This document shows, one piece after another, positions 36,952 to 48,343 of a stretch of 64,000 bases of DNA. Position 1 is the stretch's first letter. Each line of letters starts with the position of its first letter. Location: positions 1,918,903-1,982,902 of the forward strand of contig NZ_LN890328.1 of the NCBI RefSeq assembly GCF_001458595.1. The letters run 5' to 3'. Both the position numbers and the translations under genes were made by a program. The DNA is from Clostridium neonatale (GTDB lineage: Bacteria; Bacillota; Clostridia; Clostridiales; Clostridiaceae). Under the pieces are notes generated by a model. It searched no databases. It was not told where the DNA came from and worked only from the letters and a program-made list of their open reading frames with translations.

Positions 36952-37416
36952 TTATATTTCCCCTTCTAGGTTTGCTGTTTTTATTTTTTCTTTTGGAATT
37001 TGAACTTCTTCTCCATTATTTTCAACTACAACTTCATTAATATCTACACATTTAAGAATTCCTTTAATGTTCTTCATTCCATTAATTGAACCTGTTAGTT
37101 TTATAAGTACTTCACTTCCAATAACTTTTTTAAAATGTTCTTCTGTATAGAGCGTTCTATTAACTCCTGGAGATGATACTTCTAGATAATATGGGTCCTT
37201 TATAGGATCTTCAACATCTAATATATCACTTACTTGTCTTGAAACAGCTTCACAATCATTAAGTGATATTCTGCCATCTTCTTTATCTATATATATTCTT
37301 AAATAGAACTCTCCATTTTCTTTTACATATTCTATATGATATAGAATATAATCTAAGTCTGAAACAATAGGTTTTACAAATGCTTCAATTTTTTCAATTA
37401 ATGCATCTTTACTCAT
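36952..37416 (-). CDS. rimP: Ribosome maturation factor RimP
   Basis: A protein of about 154 residues for 30S assembly ([54 protein letters not shown]). The ATG at 37416 is favoured because AAAGGTGG stands just upstream and the alternative TTG at 37434 overlaps it. It opens the rimP-nusA-ylxR-ylxQ-infB-rbfA-nrnA-truB-ribF run. Confidence 0.95.
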   Translation of the reverse strand: MSKDALIEKIEAFVKPIVSDLDYILYHIEYVKENGEFYLRIYIDKEDGRISLNDCEAVSRQVSDILDVEDPIKDPYYLEVSSPGVNRTLYTEEHFKKVIGSEVLIKLTGSINGMKNIKGILKCVDINEVVVENNGEEVQIPKEKIKTANLEGEI

Positions 37417-37487
37417 ATTAGCGCCACCTTTCAATATTAAAACTGCATTTTGTTTTTAGTTTATGCAATTTTAAAATTTGTAATCAA

Positions 37488-37518
37488 AAACGCAACTATC
37501 ATTAAAGAAGTTGCGTTT
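37488..37518 (-). terminator. Terminator-like hairpin between polC and rimP
   Basis: AAACGCAACT pairs with AGTTGCGTTT across a short loop, and the leftward transcript then reads TTTTTGATT. It could end polC transcription or attenuate rimP. Confidence 0.6.
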
Positions 37519-37526
37519 ACAAACAT

Positions 37527-37558
37527 AAGGAGCGGGCAATGTCCCACTCCTTTTTTTC
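37527..37558. repeat. GC-rich hairpin after polC
   Basis: AGGAGCGGG pairs with CCCACTCCT (one G-U or mismatch). The T-run is on the plus strand, and on the minus strand an A-run precedes the stem. Its role is unclear. Confidence 0.5.
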
Positions 37559-37631
37559 TGCATATTAGCTTTAAACTATTTATATAATAACATATAAGCT
37601 TTTAAAATTCAAGCATAATGTTAGCTGTTTG

Positions 37632-40600
37632 CTAAAATAGTGACAATTGATTCGTCTCAGACATACCATCTAAACATCCATGTGATGTAAGACCCTCTAT
37701 TACTGTTTTTGATACACCTGCTCTTATTCTTAAATCCTCTTTTGAAATAAATTCACCATTTTTTCTTGCTTCAACTATACTTTTTCCAGCATTATCTGCA
37801 ACACCTGGTACTGCATTTAACGGTGGTCTAAGTGCGCCTTCTTCAATTATAAACTTTGTAGCCTCTGATTTATATAGATCAACTCTTAAAAATTTTATTC
37901 CTCTTTTATATGCTTCAAAGCATAGTTCAAGCACTGTAATAAGTCCTTTGTCTTTTACACTTGCATTATTTCCAAGTCCATACAATTCTTGAAGCTTTGC
38001 ATATACAGCACCTTCTCCAAGACATATTAAATTGGCGTCAAAATCATCCGCACGTACAGTAAAATATGTAGCATAATACGCTTCTGGATAATAAACTTTA
38101 TAATAAGCTATCCTAATTGCCATCATGACATATGCAACAGCATGCCCTTTTGGGAACATGTATTTAATTTTTTTACATGAACCTATATACCACTCTGGAA
38201 CATTATGTTCCCTCATTAACTTTTCATCATCTTCTGAAAGACCTTTTCCTTTTCTAACCTTCTCCATTATGGTAAATGCAGTTTTAGGTGGAAGGTCCTT
38301 ATACATTAAATATACCATAATATCATCTCTTGTTGCTATACAATCTCTAAGTGTAGTAAAACCCTCTTTTATATAATATTGGGCATTATTAAGCCAAACG
38401 TCTGTGCCATGTGAAAGACCAGATATTCTGACTAAATCCGAAAAAGTTTTTGGCTGAGTATCTACAAGCATCTGCCTAACAAACTTTGTTCCAAACTCAG
38501 GAAGTCCATAACTTCCAACTTCACATTCAAGTTCTTCTCTGGTAACTCCAAGAGCTTCTGGTGAAGTAAATAAACTTAATACCTTTTTGTCATTTAATGG
38601 TATTATTTTAGGATCAAGCCCAGTTATATCTTGAAGCATTCTAAGTACAGTAGGATCATCATGCCCAAGGATATCAAGTTTTAAAAGCCTTCCTGAAATA
38701 GAATGATAATCAAAATGTGTTGTTATAACATCAGTATCATTATCATCTGCCGGATGTTGTACAGGACAGAAATTACAAATTTCATTATCTGCTGGTACAA
38801 CCATTATTCCACCTGGATGTTGTCCTGTAGTTCTTTTAATTCCTGTACATCCAATGGTAAGTCTTTCAATTTCTGCTTGAGGAACACGAATATTTCTTTC
38901 ATCAAGGTATTTTTTCACATATCCATAAGCAGTCTTTTCAGCAACAGTACCAATGGTTCCCGCTTTAAATGTATGGCCCTTACCAAAAAGTACTTCTGTA
39001 TATCTATGAACAACACCTTGATATTCTCCTGAAAAGTTAAGGTCAATATCTGGTTCTTTATCACCTTCAAATCCAAGAAAGGTTTCAAATGGTATATCAT
39101 GACCATCCTTTTTATATGGTGTATTACAATCTGGACAATTCTTATCATCCAAATCTGCACCAGAACTTACAGATCCATCTAAAAAGAACTCTGATTTCTT
39201 ACAGTTAGGACAAACATAGTGTGGAGGAAGTCCGTTAACTTCAGTAATATCTGACATTGTTGCTACAAACGATGAACCAACAGACCCTCTTGATCCAACA
39301 AGGTATCCATCTTCAGTAGACTTTGCAACTAGCTTTTGTGCAATAAGATAAAGAACAGCGTAACCATTATTAATAATAGAGTTTAGCTCTTTATCTAATC
39401 TTTTTTGGACTACTTCCGGCAGATTCTCTCCATATATGCTGTGGACCTTATTCATTGTCATATTTCTTATTTCATCTTCTGCTCCTTCTATTTTAGGCGG
39501 AAAAGTTTCATCTGGAATAGGCTTTACAGGTTCTATTAACTCTGCAATCTTATTTGTATTTTCAATAACAACTTCATTTGCAATATCTTTTCCTAAATAA
39601 TTAAATTCCTTAAGCATTTCTTCTGTTGTTCTAAAATAAAGTGGAGGTTGATTATCACAATCCTTAAATCCTTGACCTGCCATAATTATTCTTCTAAACA
39701 CTTCATCCTGAGGATCAATAAAATGCACGTCACATGTTGCTACTGTTAATTTATTTATTTCTCTGCCCAAATCATAAATTTTCTTATTTATAGCTTCAAG
39801 CTCTTCTATTCCATTAACCATACCTTTTTCTATTAAATATTGATTATTTCCAAGAGGCTGTATTTCTAGATAATCATAAAAGGACATTATTTCTTTTATT
39901 TCTTCATCACTTTTACCATCTAAAATCGATCTATAAACTTCTCCACCTTCACATGCCGAACCAACTATAAGGTTTTCTCTATTTTTAGCTATTTCACTTT
40001 TTTTAGTTCTTGGTCTTTTAAAGAAATTATTTAAATGTGCATCTGAAATCATTTCATATAAAGTCTTAAGACCAGCCTGATTTTTTGCAAACAATATTAT
40101 ATGATATGTTGTCTGTTTTTTTACATCAAAATTAGCTCCAAATAAATCATTTAATTCTTTTAATGTATTTATATTATGATGCTCTTTCAATCTTTCAAAC
40201 ATCTTTAATAATATCTCAGCCGTAGCCTTCGCATCATCTACAGCTCTATGGTGATTCTCAAGAGATATACCAAGATGTTTTGCTACAATATTTAATTTAA
40301 CCTTTTTCAACTCTGGATATAAGAATCTTGCAAGAGGAACTGTATCAACTATTGATGAATCAAACTTCAAATTAAGATCTCTACAATTTTTCTTTATAAA
40401 TCCTGTATCAAATGCTGCATTATGTGCAACAAGTACACACCCTTTGCAAAACTCCATGAACTTAGGAAGTAGATTTTCTATTGTCTCAGCATCCTTTACC
40501 ATATCATTATTTATACTTGTAAGCTTAGTTATTTCATACGGTATATTTCTTTTAGGATTTACAAAGTGACTAAAGTTATCTATTACTTCTCCATTTTGTA

Positions 40601-41975
40601 TTTTTACTGCTCCAATTTCTATGATTTTATCATTTACTGGTGAAAAACCAGTAGTTTCTATATCAAAAACAACATAAGTATCGTCTAATGAATCGCCCTT
40701 TTCATTTATTACAATAGGAACGCCATCATCAACCAAATATGCTTCTACACCATAAAGTACCTTTATATTATTTTTCTTTGCAGCACTTTGTGCTTCTGGA
40801 TATGCTTGAACTCCACCATGATCTGTAATAGCTATTGCCGGATGTCCCCATTTAGCAGCTCTTTCAATTAGTTTTGATGCAGATGCGACTCCATCCATAG
40901 TGCTCATTGTAGTATGAAGATGAAGTTCAACTCTTTTTTTAGGTGCTGCATCCATCTTCTCAATCTTTTTCATTCTATTTATGTCTCTTCCCATTATTAC
41001 AACTTCTCTAGAATATGTATCATATACTGCTTCACCTCTAACTTTACAGTAAAAGCCTTTTTTGACTTCATTAAGTACAGCTTCTGTATCCTGAGATTTT
41101 AAGAAACATTTTACTGCAATTGAACTTGTATAATCAGTAATAAAGAAAGTTAAAATAATTTTTCCTGTCTTAGTTTCAATAACTTCTGTCTTGAAAACTT
41201 CTCCAATAACTGCAACATAGCCACTTCTTTCATCTATTTCACTTATATTAGTTGCTTCTATTTTAATTGCTCCTCCTAAAACTGTATTTTCATCTTTCGG
41301 AGCTCTCTTATATGTCTGGAATTCTTTTTTCTTTTCTTGCTTATTTTCAGCATTTGCACCATTAGAATCATTTGATTTTTTCTCAGTTGTATTTTGAGAT
41401 GATATATTTCTATTTTTCATTACTTCTTTTACTATTTGCTTATTCTCTTCAATCTTTCTATTTTCATATTCATCTTCTATAGATAAATTAGGATCATACT
41501 TAAATTCAATACGTACTGTCCTATTAAATATATCTTTAATTCTACTTTCAATTTCTAAATCTACTTTTTTATTAACTGTATGATTTATAACAGTAGTATT
41601 CCCTGAATATACACATATAATATTATCTTTAATTTCTCTTTTAGCTGAATATAAAAGATGCCTGCTTAAAGGATATTTTCGTGCAGCTTCTTCTACTACT
41701 GATGTCCAATGCTCAGTACCTATTTCTTTAACTGTACAATTAGTTACATCTCTATAGCATAAGATTTCTATGTTTATGTCTATTCCTAATTTTTTTAGTA
41801 TTAAAGATTTTAATTCTTCCTCTTCACTTGAATTCAATGGATCTATAGATCTTAAAACAATTTTCAAAGTATCACTTTTTTTAAAAAATTGAAATCTTAG
41901 AAGCTGAATATTTTTATCTTCAAACATTTCATTTTTACGTATTTCTTTAGATAAGCTTTTGATAAATTCACTCAA
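37632..41975 (-). CDS. polC: DNA polymerase III, PolC type
   Basis: About 1447 residues, the replicative polymerase of low-GC Gram-positives. Parts in order: N-terminal domain, OB fold (about 240-330), PHP domain ([14 protein letters not shown]) interrupted by the DEDD proofreading exonuclease ([20 protein letters not shown]), then the polymerase core with [13 protein letters not shown], and the helix-hairpin and beta-clamp-binding tail ending QLSLF. TTG at 41975 is taken as start because GGGAGGAAGG overlaps the ATG at 41990. It follows ispG, with a terminator between. Confidence 0.97.
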   Translation of the reverse strand: MSEFIKSLSKEIRKNEMFEDKNIQLLRFQFFKKSDTLKIVLRSIDPLNSSEEEELKSLILKKLGIDINIEILCYRDVTNCTVKEIGTEHWTSVVEEAARKYPLSRHLLYSAKREIKDNIICVYSGNTTVINHTVNKKVDLEIESRIKDIFNRTVRIEFKYDPNLSIEDEYENRKIEENKQIVKEVMKNRNISSQNTTEKKSNDSNGANAENKQEKKKEFQTYKRAPKDENTVLGGAIKIEATNISEIDERSGYVAVIGEVFKTEVIETKTGKIILTFFITDYTSSIAVKCFLKSQDTEAVLNEVKKGFYCKVRGEAVYDTYSREVVIMGRDINRMKKIEKMDAAPKKRVELHLHTTMSTMDGVASASKLIERAAKWGHPAIAITDHGGVQAYPEAQSAAKKNNIKVLYGVEAYLVDDGVPIVINEKGDSLDDTYVVFDIETTGFSPVNDKIIEIGAVKIQNGEVIDNFSHFVNPKRNIPYEITKLTSINNDMVKDAETIENLLPKFMEFCKGCVLVAHNAAFDTGFIKKNCRDLNLKFDSSIVDTVPLARFLYPELKKVKLNIVAKHLGISLENHHRAVDDAKATAEILLKMFERLKEHHNINTLKELNDLFGANFDVKKQTTYHIILFAKNQAGLKTLYEMISDAHLNNFFKRPRTKKSEIAKNRENLIVGSACEGGEVYRSILDGKSDEEIKEIMSFYDYLEIQPLGNNQYLIEKGMVNGIEELEAINKKIYDLGREINKLTVATCDVHFIDPQDEVFRRIIMAGQGFKDCDNQPPLYFRTTEEMLKEFNYLGKDIANEVVIENTNKIAELIEPVKPIPDETFPPKIEGAEDEIRNMTMNKVHSIYGENLPEVVQKRLDKELNSIINNGYAVLYLIAQKLVAKSTEDGYLVGSRGSVGSSFVATMSDITEVNGLPPHYVCPNCKKSEFFLDGSVSSGADLDDKNCPDCNTPYKKDGHDIPFETFLGFEGDKEPDIDLNFSGEYQGVVHRYTEVLFGKGHTFKAGTIGTVAEKTAYGYVKKYLDERNIRVPQAEIERLTIGCTGIKRTTGQHPGGIMVVPADNEICNFCPVQHPADDNDTDVITTHFDYHSISGRLLKLDILGHDDPTVLRMLQDITGLDPKIIPLNDKKVLSLFTSPEALGVTREELECEVGSYGLPEFGTKFVRQMLVDTQPKTFSDLVRISGLSHGTDVWLNNAQYYIKEGFTTLRDCIATRDDIMVYLMYKDLPPKTAFTIMEKVRKGKGLSEDDEKLMREHNVPEWYIGSCKKIKYMFPKGHAVAYVMMAIRIAYYKVYYPEAYYATYFTVRADDFDANLICLGEGAVYAKLQELYGLGNNASVKDKGLITVLELCFEAYKRGIKFLRVDLYKSEATKFIIEEGALRPPLNAVPGVADNAGKSIVEARKNGEFISKEDLRIRAGVSKTVIEGLTSHGCLDGMSETNQLSLF

Positions 41976-42028
41976 AAACCTTCCTCCCATCTTTGGTATA
42001 AATTATCACTATAAATTCTAAAACTCAA

Positions 42029-42064
42029 AAATTCTAATATTCATAAGAATATTAGAATTTTTTT
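42029..42064. terminator. Terminator after ispG
   Basis: A perfect 14-bp stem (42029-42042 with 42047-42060) around ATAA with T-rich ends on both strands. Confidence 0.8.
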
Positions 42065-42075
42065 AAATTTATTAA

Positions 42076-43125
42076 TTATAATTTTTCTATTTCTTCCATT
42101 AATGCATCAATTAATTGGTCTTCTTTAACTTTCCTGACAATTTCGCCTTTTCTAAAAATAATGCCTTCTCCTCTTCCACCAGCTATTCCTATATCAGCTT
42201 CCCTAGCTTCTCCTGGTCCATTAACAACACATCCCATTACAGCTACTTTTATTTGCTTTTTACAGTTTTCCAATTTCTTTTCTACTTCTTCTGCAATTTT
42301 AATTAAATTTATTTGAGTTCTTCCACATGTAGGGCATGAAACAAATTCTACACCGCTTTTCTTAAGTCCTAAAGATTTTAATATTTCTGATGCCACTTTA
42401 ATTTCTTCAACAGGATCACTTGTTAAAGATACCCTTATTGTATCTCCTATTCCTTCTGCAAGAAGTGTTCCAATACCTACACTTGATTTTATTGTACCTT
42501 TAAATACTGTCCCTGATTCAGTTACTCCTAAATGAAGTGGATAATCACATTTATCAGCTATAAGTCTGTAAGCTTCAATCATCATCTGTACATTTGAAGA
42601 TTTTATAGATATAACAATATCAAAGAAATCTAAGTCTTCTAAAATTTTAACATTTCTCAAAGCACTTTCTACAAGTCCTTCGGCTGTTGGTTTTCCATAT
42701 TTCTTTAAAATATCTTTTTCAACTGAACCTGAATTAACCCCAATCCTTATTGGTATGTTCTTAGCTTTACATGCTTCTGCAACCTTGGTAATTCTATCAA
42801 TTCCGCCTATATTTCCAGGATTTATACGTAGTGCTGAAACTCCATTTTCAATGGCTTTTAATGCTAATTTGTAATCAAAATGTATATCAGCAACAACTGG
42901 CATAGGTGACTTTTCTGTTATTTCTTTCAAAGCTTCTGCATCATTCATATCAAGAACTGCACATCGTATAATTTCACATCCTGCTTTATGCAGTTCATTC
43001 ATCTGCGCCAAAACTTCGTTAACATTACTAGTTCTAACATTTGTCATTGATTGTATAGTAATCGGAGCATCTCCTCCAACATATATGTCTCTCACTTTAA
43101 CTTTTCTTGAATTTCTTCTGTTCAT
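42076..43125 (-). CDS. ispG: 4-hydroxy-3-methylbut-2-enyl diphosphate synthase
   Basis: A 349-residue [4Fe-4S] enzyme of the MEP isoprenoid pathway. The N-terminal TIM barrel (IQSMTNVRTSNVNEVLAQ, RINPGNIGG) is followed by the cluster domain with CPTCGRTQINL and GCVVNGPGEA. The length lacks the insert of plant and Bacteroides forms. It lies after rseP. Confidence 0.97.
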   Translation of the reverse strand: MNRRNSRKVKVRDIYVGGDAPITIQSMTNVRTSNVNEVLAQMNELHKAGCEIIRCAVLDMNDAEALKEITEKSPMPVVADIHFDYKLALKAIENGVSALRINPGNIGGIDRITKVAEACKAKNIPIRIGVNSGSVEKDILKKYGKPTAEGLVESALRNVKILEDLDFFDIVISIKSSNVQMMIEAYRLIADKCDYPLHLGVTESGTVFKGTIKSSVGIGTLLAEGIGDTIRVSLTSDPVEEIKVASEILKSLGLKKSGVEFVSCPTCGRTQINLIKIAEEVEKKLENCKKQIKVAVMGCVVNGPGEAREADIGIAGGRGEGIIFRKGEIVRKVKEDQLIDALMEEIEKL

Positions 43126-43251
43126 CGTTCTCCTCCTAAACTCAACATATTTTATATATACTAAACTTGATATTATTCTTATAAAATATTTTATGTCTCA
43201 ATAATTATATCTCTTAATTTATGTAGTTGTAAACTTTAATCTTCTGCAAAC

Positions 43252-43292
43252 AAAAGTAGCATACCTATTAAATAAATAAGTACACTACTTTT
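43252..43292 (-). terminator. Terminator after rseP
   Basis: AAAAGTAG (43252-43259) pairs with CTACTTTT (43285-43292) over a long AT-rich loop that can pair further. It is a moderate-strength hairpin. Confidence 0.5.
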
Positions 43293-43296
43293 ATGA

Positions 43297-44307
43297 TTAC
43301 AATTTAACTGGAAATAATATATCCTTTATTGTTACAAGTATCATAAGTCCAATTAAGCATGCGAATCCTGCATAATTCAATCCCGCAACAATCTTATCTG
43401 GAACCTTCTTTCTTGTAATAAGCTCAATTAATAGTATTACACACCATCCACCATCAAGTGCAGGAAATGGTAAAAGATTGAACACTGCAAGATTCACACT
43501 TATAAATCCTATGAAATACATTAGATTCCATATTCCAGCCTTTGCTGTAGCTGTTGTCATCTTTACTATAGTTACAGGGCCGCCTACATCTGTTTTTAAA
43601 TTTGCCTCTCCTGTAAATATCATTTTTAATCCTTTAAAAGTCTGCGATACAAGAGAAACAGTTTGATTTAAACTTTGTTTAAAACTCGAAAGAATTGTTG
43701 GCTTTGCTTCTGATACAAAAGTTATTCCCAATTGTTTGCCTTTTCCCTCTAAATCTTTTAATGTTACTGATGCATTTTCCTTTACACCATTTCTATTTAC
43801 AATTAAGTCTACTGTATCATCTTTAGATAGCATTATTCCCATCTTTACATCATCAGCTGTAAATACTTTTGAGCCATCAATTTTTACTATCTTATCACCA
43901 GACTGTAATCCAGCTTCAACTGCTCCTGAGTTTTCTGCAACAGTATTTACTACTGGTTTGGCAAACCCAAAATTAAAGCTTACAGCTGTAAAAATTATAA
44001 TTGCAAGTATATAATTCATCACAACTCCTGCAATTATAATGCTTATTCTTCTTAATGGTGATTTTGCTGAAAAACTTCTTTCATCGTCTACTTCTCCATC
44101 TTCTCCCATCATCTTTACATATCCGCCGATTGGAAAAAGACTTAATGAATAGGTAGTTTCCTTACCTTTCTTTGAGAGAATTCTAGGTCCCATTCCGATA
44201 GAAAACTCTTCCACTCTTACTCCATTTAGTTTTGCTAACGTAAAATGTCCTAATTCGTGAACTATTATTAATAATCCAAATGCTAATATAGCTAAAATTA
44301 TATACAT
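43297..44307 (-). CDS. rseP: Site-2 (intramembrane) zinc protease RseP/RasP
   Basis: A 336-residue membrane protease. HELGH (residues ~17-21) sits in the first transmembrane helix, a PDZ domain covers about 115-190 (VAENSGAVEAGLQSGDKIV), and the second metal site is NLLPFPALDGG. In Bacillota it cleaves anti-sigma factors and signal-peptide remnants. It lies between dxr and ispG, the usual neighbours. Confidence 0.96.
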   Translation of the reverse strand: MYIILAILAFGLLIIVHELGHFTLAKLNGVRVEEFSIGMGPRILSKKGKETTYSLSLFPIGGYVKMMGEDGEVDDERSFSAKSPLRRISIIIAGVVMNYILAIIIFTAVSFNFGFAKPVVNTVAENSGAVEAGLQSGDKIVKIDGSKVFTADDVKMGIMLSKDDTVDLIVNRNGVKENASVTLKDLEGKGKQLGITFVSEAKPTILSSFKQSLNQTVSLVSQTFKGLKMIFTGEANLKTDVGGPVTIVKMTTATAKAGIWNLMYFIGFISVNLAVFNLLPFPALDGGWCVILLIELITRKKVPDKIVAGLNYAGFACLIGLMILVTIKDILFPVKL

Positions 44308-44318
44308 TACTTTCCTCC

Positions 44319-45479
44319 TTAAATGTCACTTCTCATTACATACTCTTTAACTTCTTTATCTAATTTAATTATATTTTCAATTGTCATTTCTTCATTAGAT
44401 TTATCTTCAAATACTTCCATACATTTTTCTATAGTATCTGCTATGTCTAAAAATTTAATTTTCTTTTCTAAAAATAATTCAACACATGCTTCATTAGCAC
44501 CATTTAAAATAGTTGGCATAAGTCCTCCTATCTTTCCTGCCTTATATGCTAGCTTTAATGATTTAAATGTATTCATATCTGGTTTTTCAAATGTTAACTG
44601 CGATATATTATAAAAATCAATAGTATCTGCTACAAGTTCTTTTCTTTCAGTATAATTTATAGCATACTGTATTGGAAGTCTCATATCTTGTGCTCCAAGC
44701 TGCGCTATTATGCTTCCATCAGTATATTCAACCATTGAATGTACTATACTTTGTGGATGAACAACAACTTGAATATTGTCATAGTCACAATCAAAAAGCC
44801 AGTGAGCTTCTATAACCTCAAGCCCCTTATTCATAAGAGTTGCAGAATCTATAGATATTTTTCTTCCCATATTCCATTTAGGATGTTTTAGTGCATCTTC
44901 AACTTTTATATCAAGTAATTCATTTATAGTTTTACCTCTAAACGGTCCACCAGATGCTGTTAAAATTATTTTCTTTAGCGTATTTAAATCATTCCCTCTA
45001 AGACTTTGAAATATTGCACTATGCTCTGAATCAACGGGTAAGATTTTCACATTGTACTCTTTAGCTTTTTTCATAACAATCTCACCTGCTACAACTAAAG
45101 TTTCCTTATTAGCAAGTGCTATGTCTTTTTTAGCTTCTATTGCTTTTATTGTCGGTTCCAATCCTATCATACCAACTACAGATGTCACTACTATGTCAAT
45201 TTCTTTTAATGTTGCAATTTTATTTAATCCTTCAATACCATTATATACTTCTATATTTTTATTATTATCATCACAATACTTTTTTATTTCCTCTGCACTT
45301 TTTTTATCCATCATTGCTACATATAATATATTAAATTCTTCTATTATTTCTATTACTTTTTTTACAGAAGTATTTGCACTAATTGCTATTAGCCTTAATT
45401 CTTCTTTTGATTGTCTAATTACATCAAGTGTTTGAGTTCCTATTGATCCAGTGGCTCCTAATATAGAAATATTTCTCAT
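44319..45479 (-). CDS. dxr: 1-deoxy-D-xylulose 5-phosphate reductoisomerase
   Basis: About 386 residues. It makes 2-C-methyl-D-erythritol 4-phosphate, the committed MEP step. NADPH motif GATGSIGTQTLD at the N-terminus, then LPVDSEHSAIFQ, TASGGPFRG and HPKWNMGRKISIDSATLMNKGLE. The ATG at 45479 is preferred because AGGAGG is seven bases upstream; an upstream start at 45506 would include this site. It is 11 bases before rseP. Confidence 0.97.
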   Translation of the reverse strand: MRNISILGATGSIGTQTLDVIRQSKEELRLIAISANTSVKKVIEIIEEFNILYVAMMDKKSAEEIKKYCDDNNKNIEVYNGIEGLNKIATLKEIDIVVTSVVGMIGLEPTIKAIEAKKDIALANKETLVVAGEIVMKKAKEYNVKILPVDSEHSAIFQSLRGNDLNTLKKIILTASGGPFRGKTINELLDIKVEDALKHPKWNMGRKISIDSATLMNKGLEVIEAHWLFDCDYDNIQVVVHPQSIVHSMVEYTDGSIIAQLGAQDMRLPIQYAINYTERKELVADTIDFYNISQLTFEKPDMNTFKSLKLAYKAGKIGGLMPTILNGANEACVELFLEKKIKFLDIADTIEKCMEVFEDKSNEEMTIENIIKLDKEVKEYVMRSDI

Positions 45480-45495
45480 TCTTTTTCCTCCTAAG

Positions 45496-46485
45496 CTATA
45501 CTTCACTATAAATTATTTCTTTAGCTAAAATACTATACATAGGACCTGCAAGTATTCCTAATATTCCAAACAGATTAACACCTATGTATAATGAAAGTAA
45601 AATTACAAGAGGATGAATCTCTAATTTAGAACTTAAAAATTTTGCCTCAAGTATCTCCCTAATTACCTGAACTAATAAATATAAACATATTAGACCAAAA
45701 GCTATAAGAAATTTCTTCATTATAATATTGTATATTATAATTGGAATAAATACAATTATAGTTCCAACGTAAGGCAGAATATCTAAAATCCCGCAAACAA
45801 TACTAAGTATAAAAGGATTTGGCACATTTAATATAAAAAAACCCATCATTATTTCAATTGTAGATATTATAACAAGTAATCCTTCAATTTTTATCATATG
45901 TATAAAATTTGTTTTTTGAATTCTTGTTTTCTTTACTACTTCAATAGGTAATAATAATTCTAATAGTTCAATAAATTTATTTTTATCTACCAGTATAAAA
46001 AACGCACATATATTGCCAATTGCATATGCACATAAATTTCCAGCGAAACCTCCAATTAAGTTTTCTCCTGTTGAAACAGCTCTATTCCTTATATTATTAT
46101 TATTTATTATTGAAAATAGACCATCGCTTAATCTGAATTTACTTACATCAAATTGTATTACATCACTCATATCTTTAATAAAATTTTCTATCAAGTCTAA
46201 GTTTGTAAAATATAACTTGTGGATTCCATTAAATATTCCTGTTCCTAAATATAATATCACCAATATCATAACTATATTTACAATTACAATACTTAAAGCT
46301 CCGGCAATATTCCTAGGAATATTTAATCTTGTCATTAATTTATATAATGGCGTAGTCAAAATAAGTATTATGATTATAGACAAAAATGGTTTAAAATAAT
46401 ATTTTATTATAAACATAATAATAAGAAGAATAAAAAATGAACTTATTAAATATAATAATTTTTTATATTTATTAAATATATACAT
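45496..46485 (-). CDS. AI-2E family transporter-like membrane protein
   Basis: About 329 residues with several hydrophobic helices and the family features (PFLSIIIILILTTPLYKLM near the N-terminus; SIVCGILDILPYVGTIIVFIP and ILGILAGPMYSILAKEI near the C-terminus). AI-2E family members move diverse small solutes or ions; the name does not imply autoinducer export. GAGGTG stands just before the ATG at 46485, and an earlier ATG at 46533 is possible. It lies between cdsA and dxr, which in many clostridia are adjacent. Confidence 0.82.
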   Translation of the reverse strand: MYIFNKYKKLLYLISSFFILLIIMFIIKYYFKPFLSIIIILILTTPLYKLMTRLNIPRNIAGALSIVIVNIVMILVILYLGTGIFNGIHKLYFTNLDLIENFIKDMSDVIQFDVSKFRLSDGLFSIINNNNIRNRAVSTGENLIGGFAGNLCAYAIGNICAFFILVDKNKFIELLELLLPIEVVKKTRIQKTNFIHMIKIEGLLVIISTIEIMMGFFILNVPNPFILSIVCGILDILPYVGTIIVFIPIIIYNIIMKKFLIAFGLICLYLLVQVIREILEAKFLSSKLEIHPLVILLSLYIGVNLFGILGILAGPMYSILAKEIIYSEV

Positions 46486-46622
46486 CACCTCACTTATTAC
46501 AAAATAGTCATTTTTATAAATATATGCATGCATTTATTTATACACTACTATTTATTTAATAAGTAAAAATTTTTATCTAAATTTTTTCAACTATTTAATA
46601 AAGATATTCCAATTTTTGATAC

Positions 46623-46658
46623 AAAAAAATCGTAAACTTATTAAAATAAATTTACGAT
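46623..46658 (-). terminator. Terminator after cdsA
   Basis: ATCGTAAA (46629-46636) pairs with TTTACGAT (46651-46658) and AT-rich inner pairs extend it; seven T residues follow leftward. Confidence 0.8.
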
Positions 46659-46686
46659 CAATATCATATAGTGTATTCTATTTACA

Positions 46687-47481
46687 TCATATTCCAACAA
46701 TGAAAGTTAAGTAATAAAATATAGCAGCTGATGAAAAGATTATACTATCAAATCTATCTAATATTCCGCCATGACCTGGTATAAGATTGCTATAATCCTT
46801 AATTCCAGCATATCTTTTAATCGACGATGCTACCAAATCACCCAATTGTCCTACAATCCCACATAAAGCTCCAATAAGAAAATAATGATATGTTGGAATA
46901 ACGTTAGTGTATCTGCTAATAATAATGCCATATATCCCAGAAAATACTGTTGCTCCAATCATTCCACCTATAGAACCTTCAACTGTTTTTTTAGGTGATA
47001 CTTCTGGACATAATTTATGTTTTCCAAAAAATTTTCCACTATAAAATGCAGCAGTATCACATAACCATGATCCAATAAAAATAAGCCACACTAAAAATGC
47101 TCCACTTGGTTTAGTATTTACTAAGTAAACAAAACTAAATAAAACTCCTGCATATAGAAAACCAAGTATGGTTAAAGCCACATCGATAAATGTATATTTC
47201 AAATTCATAACTGGTATAATAAGTAAAATAAATGTTGCTAATACTAATATATACATCATAATTTCAAAATTATTATTGCAAAAATAATATATTAATAAAA
47301 GAATATACCCAGCTATGTTTATTGGTTTAAAATTCTTTGCATGAACAGCATTATAAAATTCATATAGCGCTGCCACTGATAAAACAAATGTAAAAGCTTT
47401 TAAATAAACTCCACCAAGAAAAACAAATATTATAAACGGAGCAATCATAGCTGCACCTAAATATCTATTATTAGATTTCAA
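46687..47481 (-). CDS. cdsA: Phosphatidate cytidylyltransferase
   Basis: A 264-residue polytopic membrane enzyme that makes CDP-diacylglycerol. It carries CDTAAFYSGKFFGKHKLCPEVSPKKTVEG and the C-terminal family signature GHGGILDRFDS. Its product feeds PgsA, also encoded in the window. It follows uppS with an 18-base gap. Confidence 0.96.
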   Translation of the reverse strand: MKSNNRYLGAAMIAPFIIFVFLGGVYLKAFTFVLSVAALYEFYNAVHAKNFKPINIAGYILLLIYYFCNNNFEIMMYILVLATFILLIIPVMNLKYTFIDVALTILGFLYAGVLFSFVYLVNTKPSGAFLVWLIFIGSWLCDTAAFYSGKFFGKHKLCPEVSPKKTVEGSIGGMIGATVFSGIYGIIISRYTNVIPTYHYFLIGALCGIVGQLGDLVASSIKRYAGIKDYSNLIPGHGGILDRFDSIIFSSAAIFYYLTFIVGI

Positions 47482-47499
47482 ATTCTAATCACTCCTTAA

Positions 47500-48264
47500 T
47501 TATTTTACTTTTCCAAATCGTCTATCCCTGCCTTGATAATCAGCTATAGCTTTTCTCAAATCTGTTTCCTTAAAATCTGGCCAATTTATATTTGAATACC
47601 AAAATTCTGAATATGCACACTGCCATAATAAAAAATTACTAATCCTTTGTTCTCCAGATGGTCTTATAATCAAATCAGGATCTGGTATACCATTTGTATA
47701 TAAATATTTTTCTATTGTATCCTCATTAATATCTTCTTCTTTTATCTTGTTATTCTTTATATCTCTTGCAATTAATTTTGTTGCTCTCACTATTTCATCT
47801 CTTCCACCATAATTTAAAGCAAGATTTAAATTTATTCTCTTATTATTTTTAGTAACTTCAATAGCATTATTTAGAGCATCTCCACATTCTTTAGGCAATC
47901 TTGACATATCACCTAGAATATTAAGTTTTACATTACTCTCGTTTATTTCTTTAAGCTCACTTTTTAAGTATGTATTTATTAGTTTCATAAGTGTACTTAT
48001 TTCTTCTGTTGGTCTTCCCCAATTCTCAGTTGAAAATGTATATAATGTAAGATTTCTCACACCAAGTCTTGCTGCTTCTTTTAATATTATTCTTACTGTT
48101 TCAACTCCTGCTTTATGCCCCATACTTCTAGGTAAATTTCTTTCTTTAGCCCATCTTCCATTTCCGTCCATTATTATAGCTATATGATTAGGTATGTTAT
48201 TCATATCCAGTTGTTCAACCGATACATCCTTTTTTTCTATTTTTCCTTTAAATATATTTATCAT
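47500..48264 (-). CDS. uppS: Undecaprenyl diphosphate synthase
   Basis: About 254 residues. The cis-prenyltransferase makes the C55 lipid carrier for wall synthesis. It has HIAIIMDGNGRWAKERN with the catalytic Asp, GHKAGVETVR, and the C-terminal LIRPSGEQRISNFLLWQ. The ATG at 48264 has a GGGG-rich site upstream; an in-frame start at 48312 would add 16 residues lacking family similarity. It lies between frr and cdsA. Confidence 0.96.
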   Translation of the reverse strand: MINIFKGKIEKKDVSVEQLDMNNIPNHIAIIMDGNGRWAKERNLPRSMGHKAGVETVRIILKEAARLGVRNLTLYTFSTENWGRPTEEISTLMKLINTYLKSELKEINESNVKLNILGDMSRLPKECGDALNNAIEVTKNNKRINLNLALNYGGRDEIVRATKLIARDIKNNKIKEEDINEDTIEKYLYTNGIPDPDLIIRPSGEQRISNFLLWQCAYSEFWYSNINWPDFKETDLRKAIADYQGRDRRFGKVK

Positions 48265-48310
48265 TCTTATCCCCCTATTACAACAGGAAATATTTTTGCT
48301 AATAATTAAC

Positions 48311-48335
48311 AAAAGCCTGCTTTAAGAGCAGGCTT
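48311..48335 (-). terminator. Terminator after frr
   Basis: AAGCCTGCT (48313-48321) pairs with AGCAGGCTT (48327-48335), GC-rich, with a T-run leftward. Confidence 0.8.
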
Positions 48336-48343
48336 AGATATTT

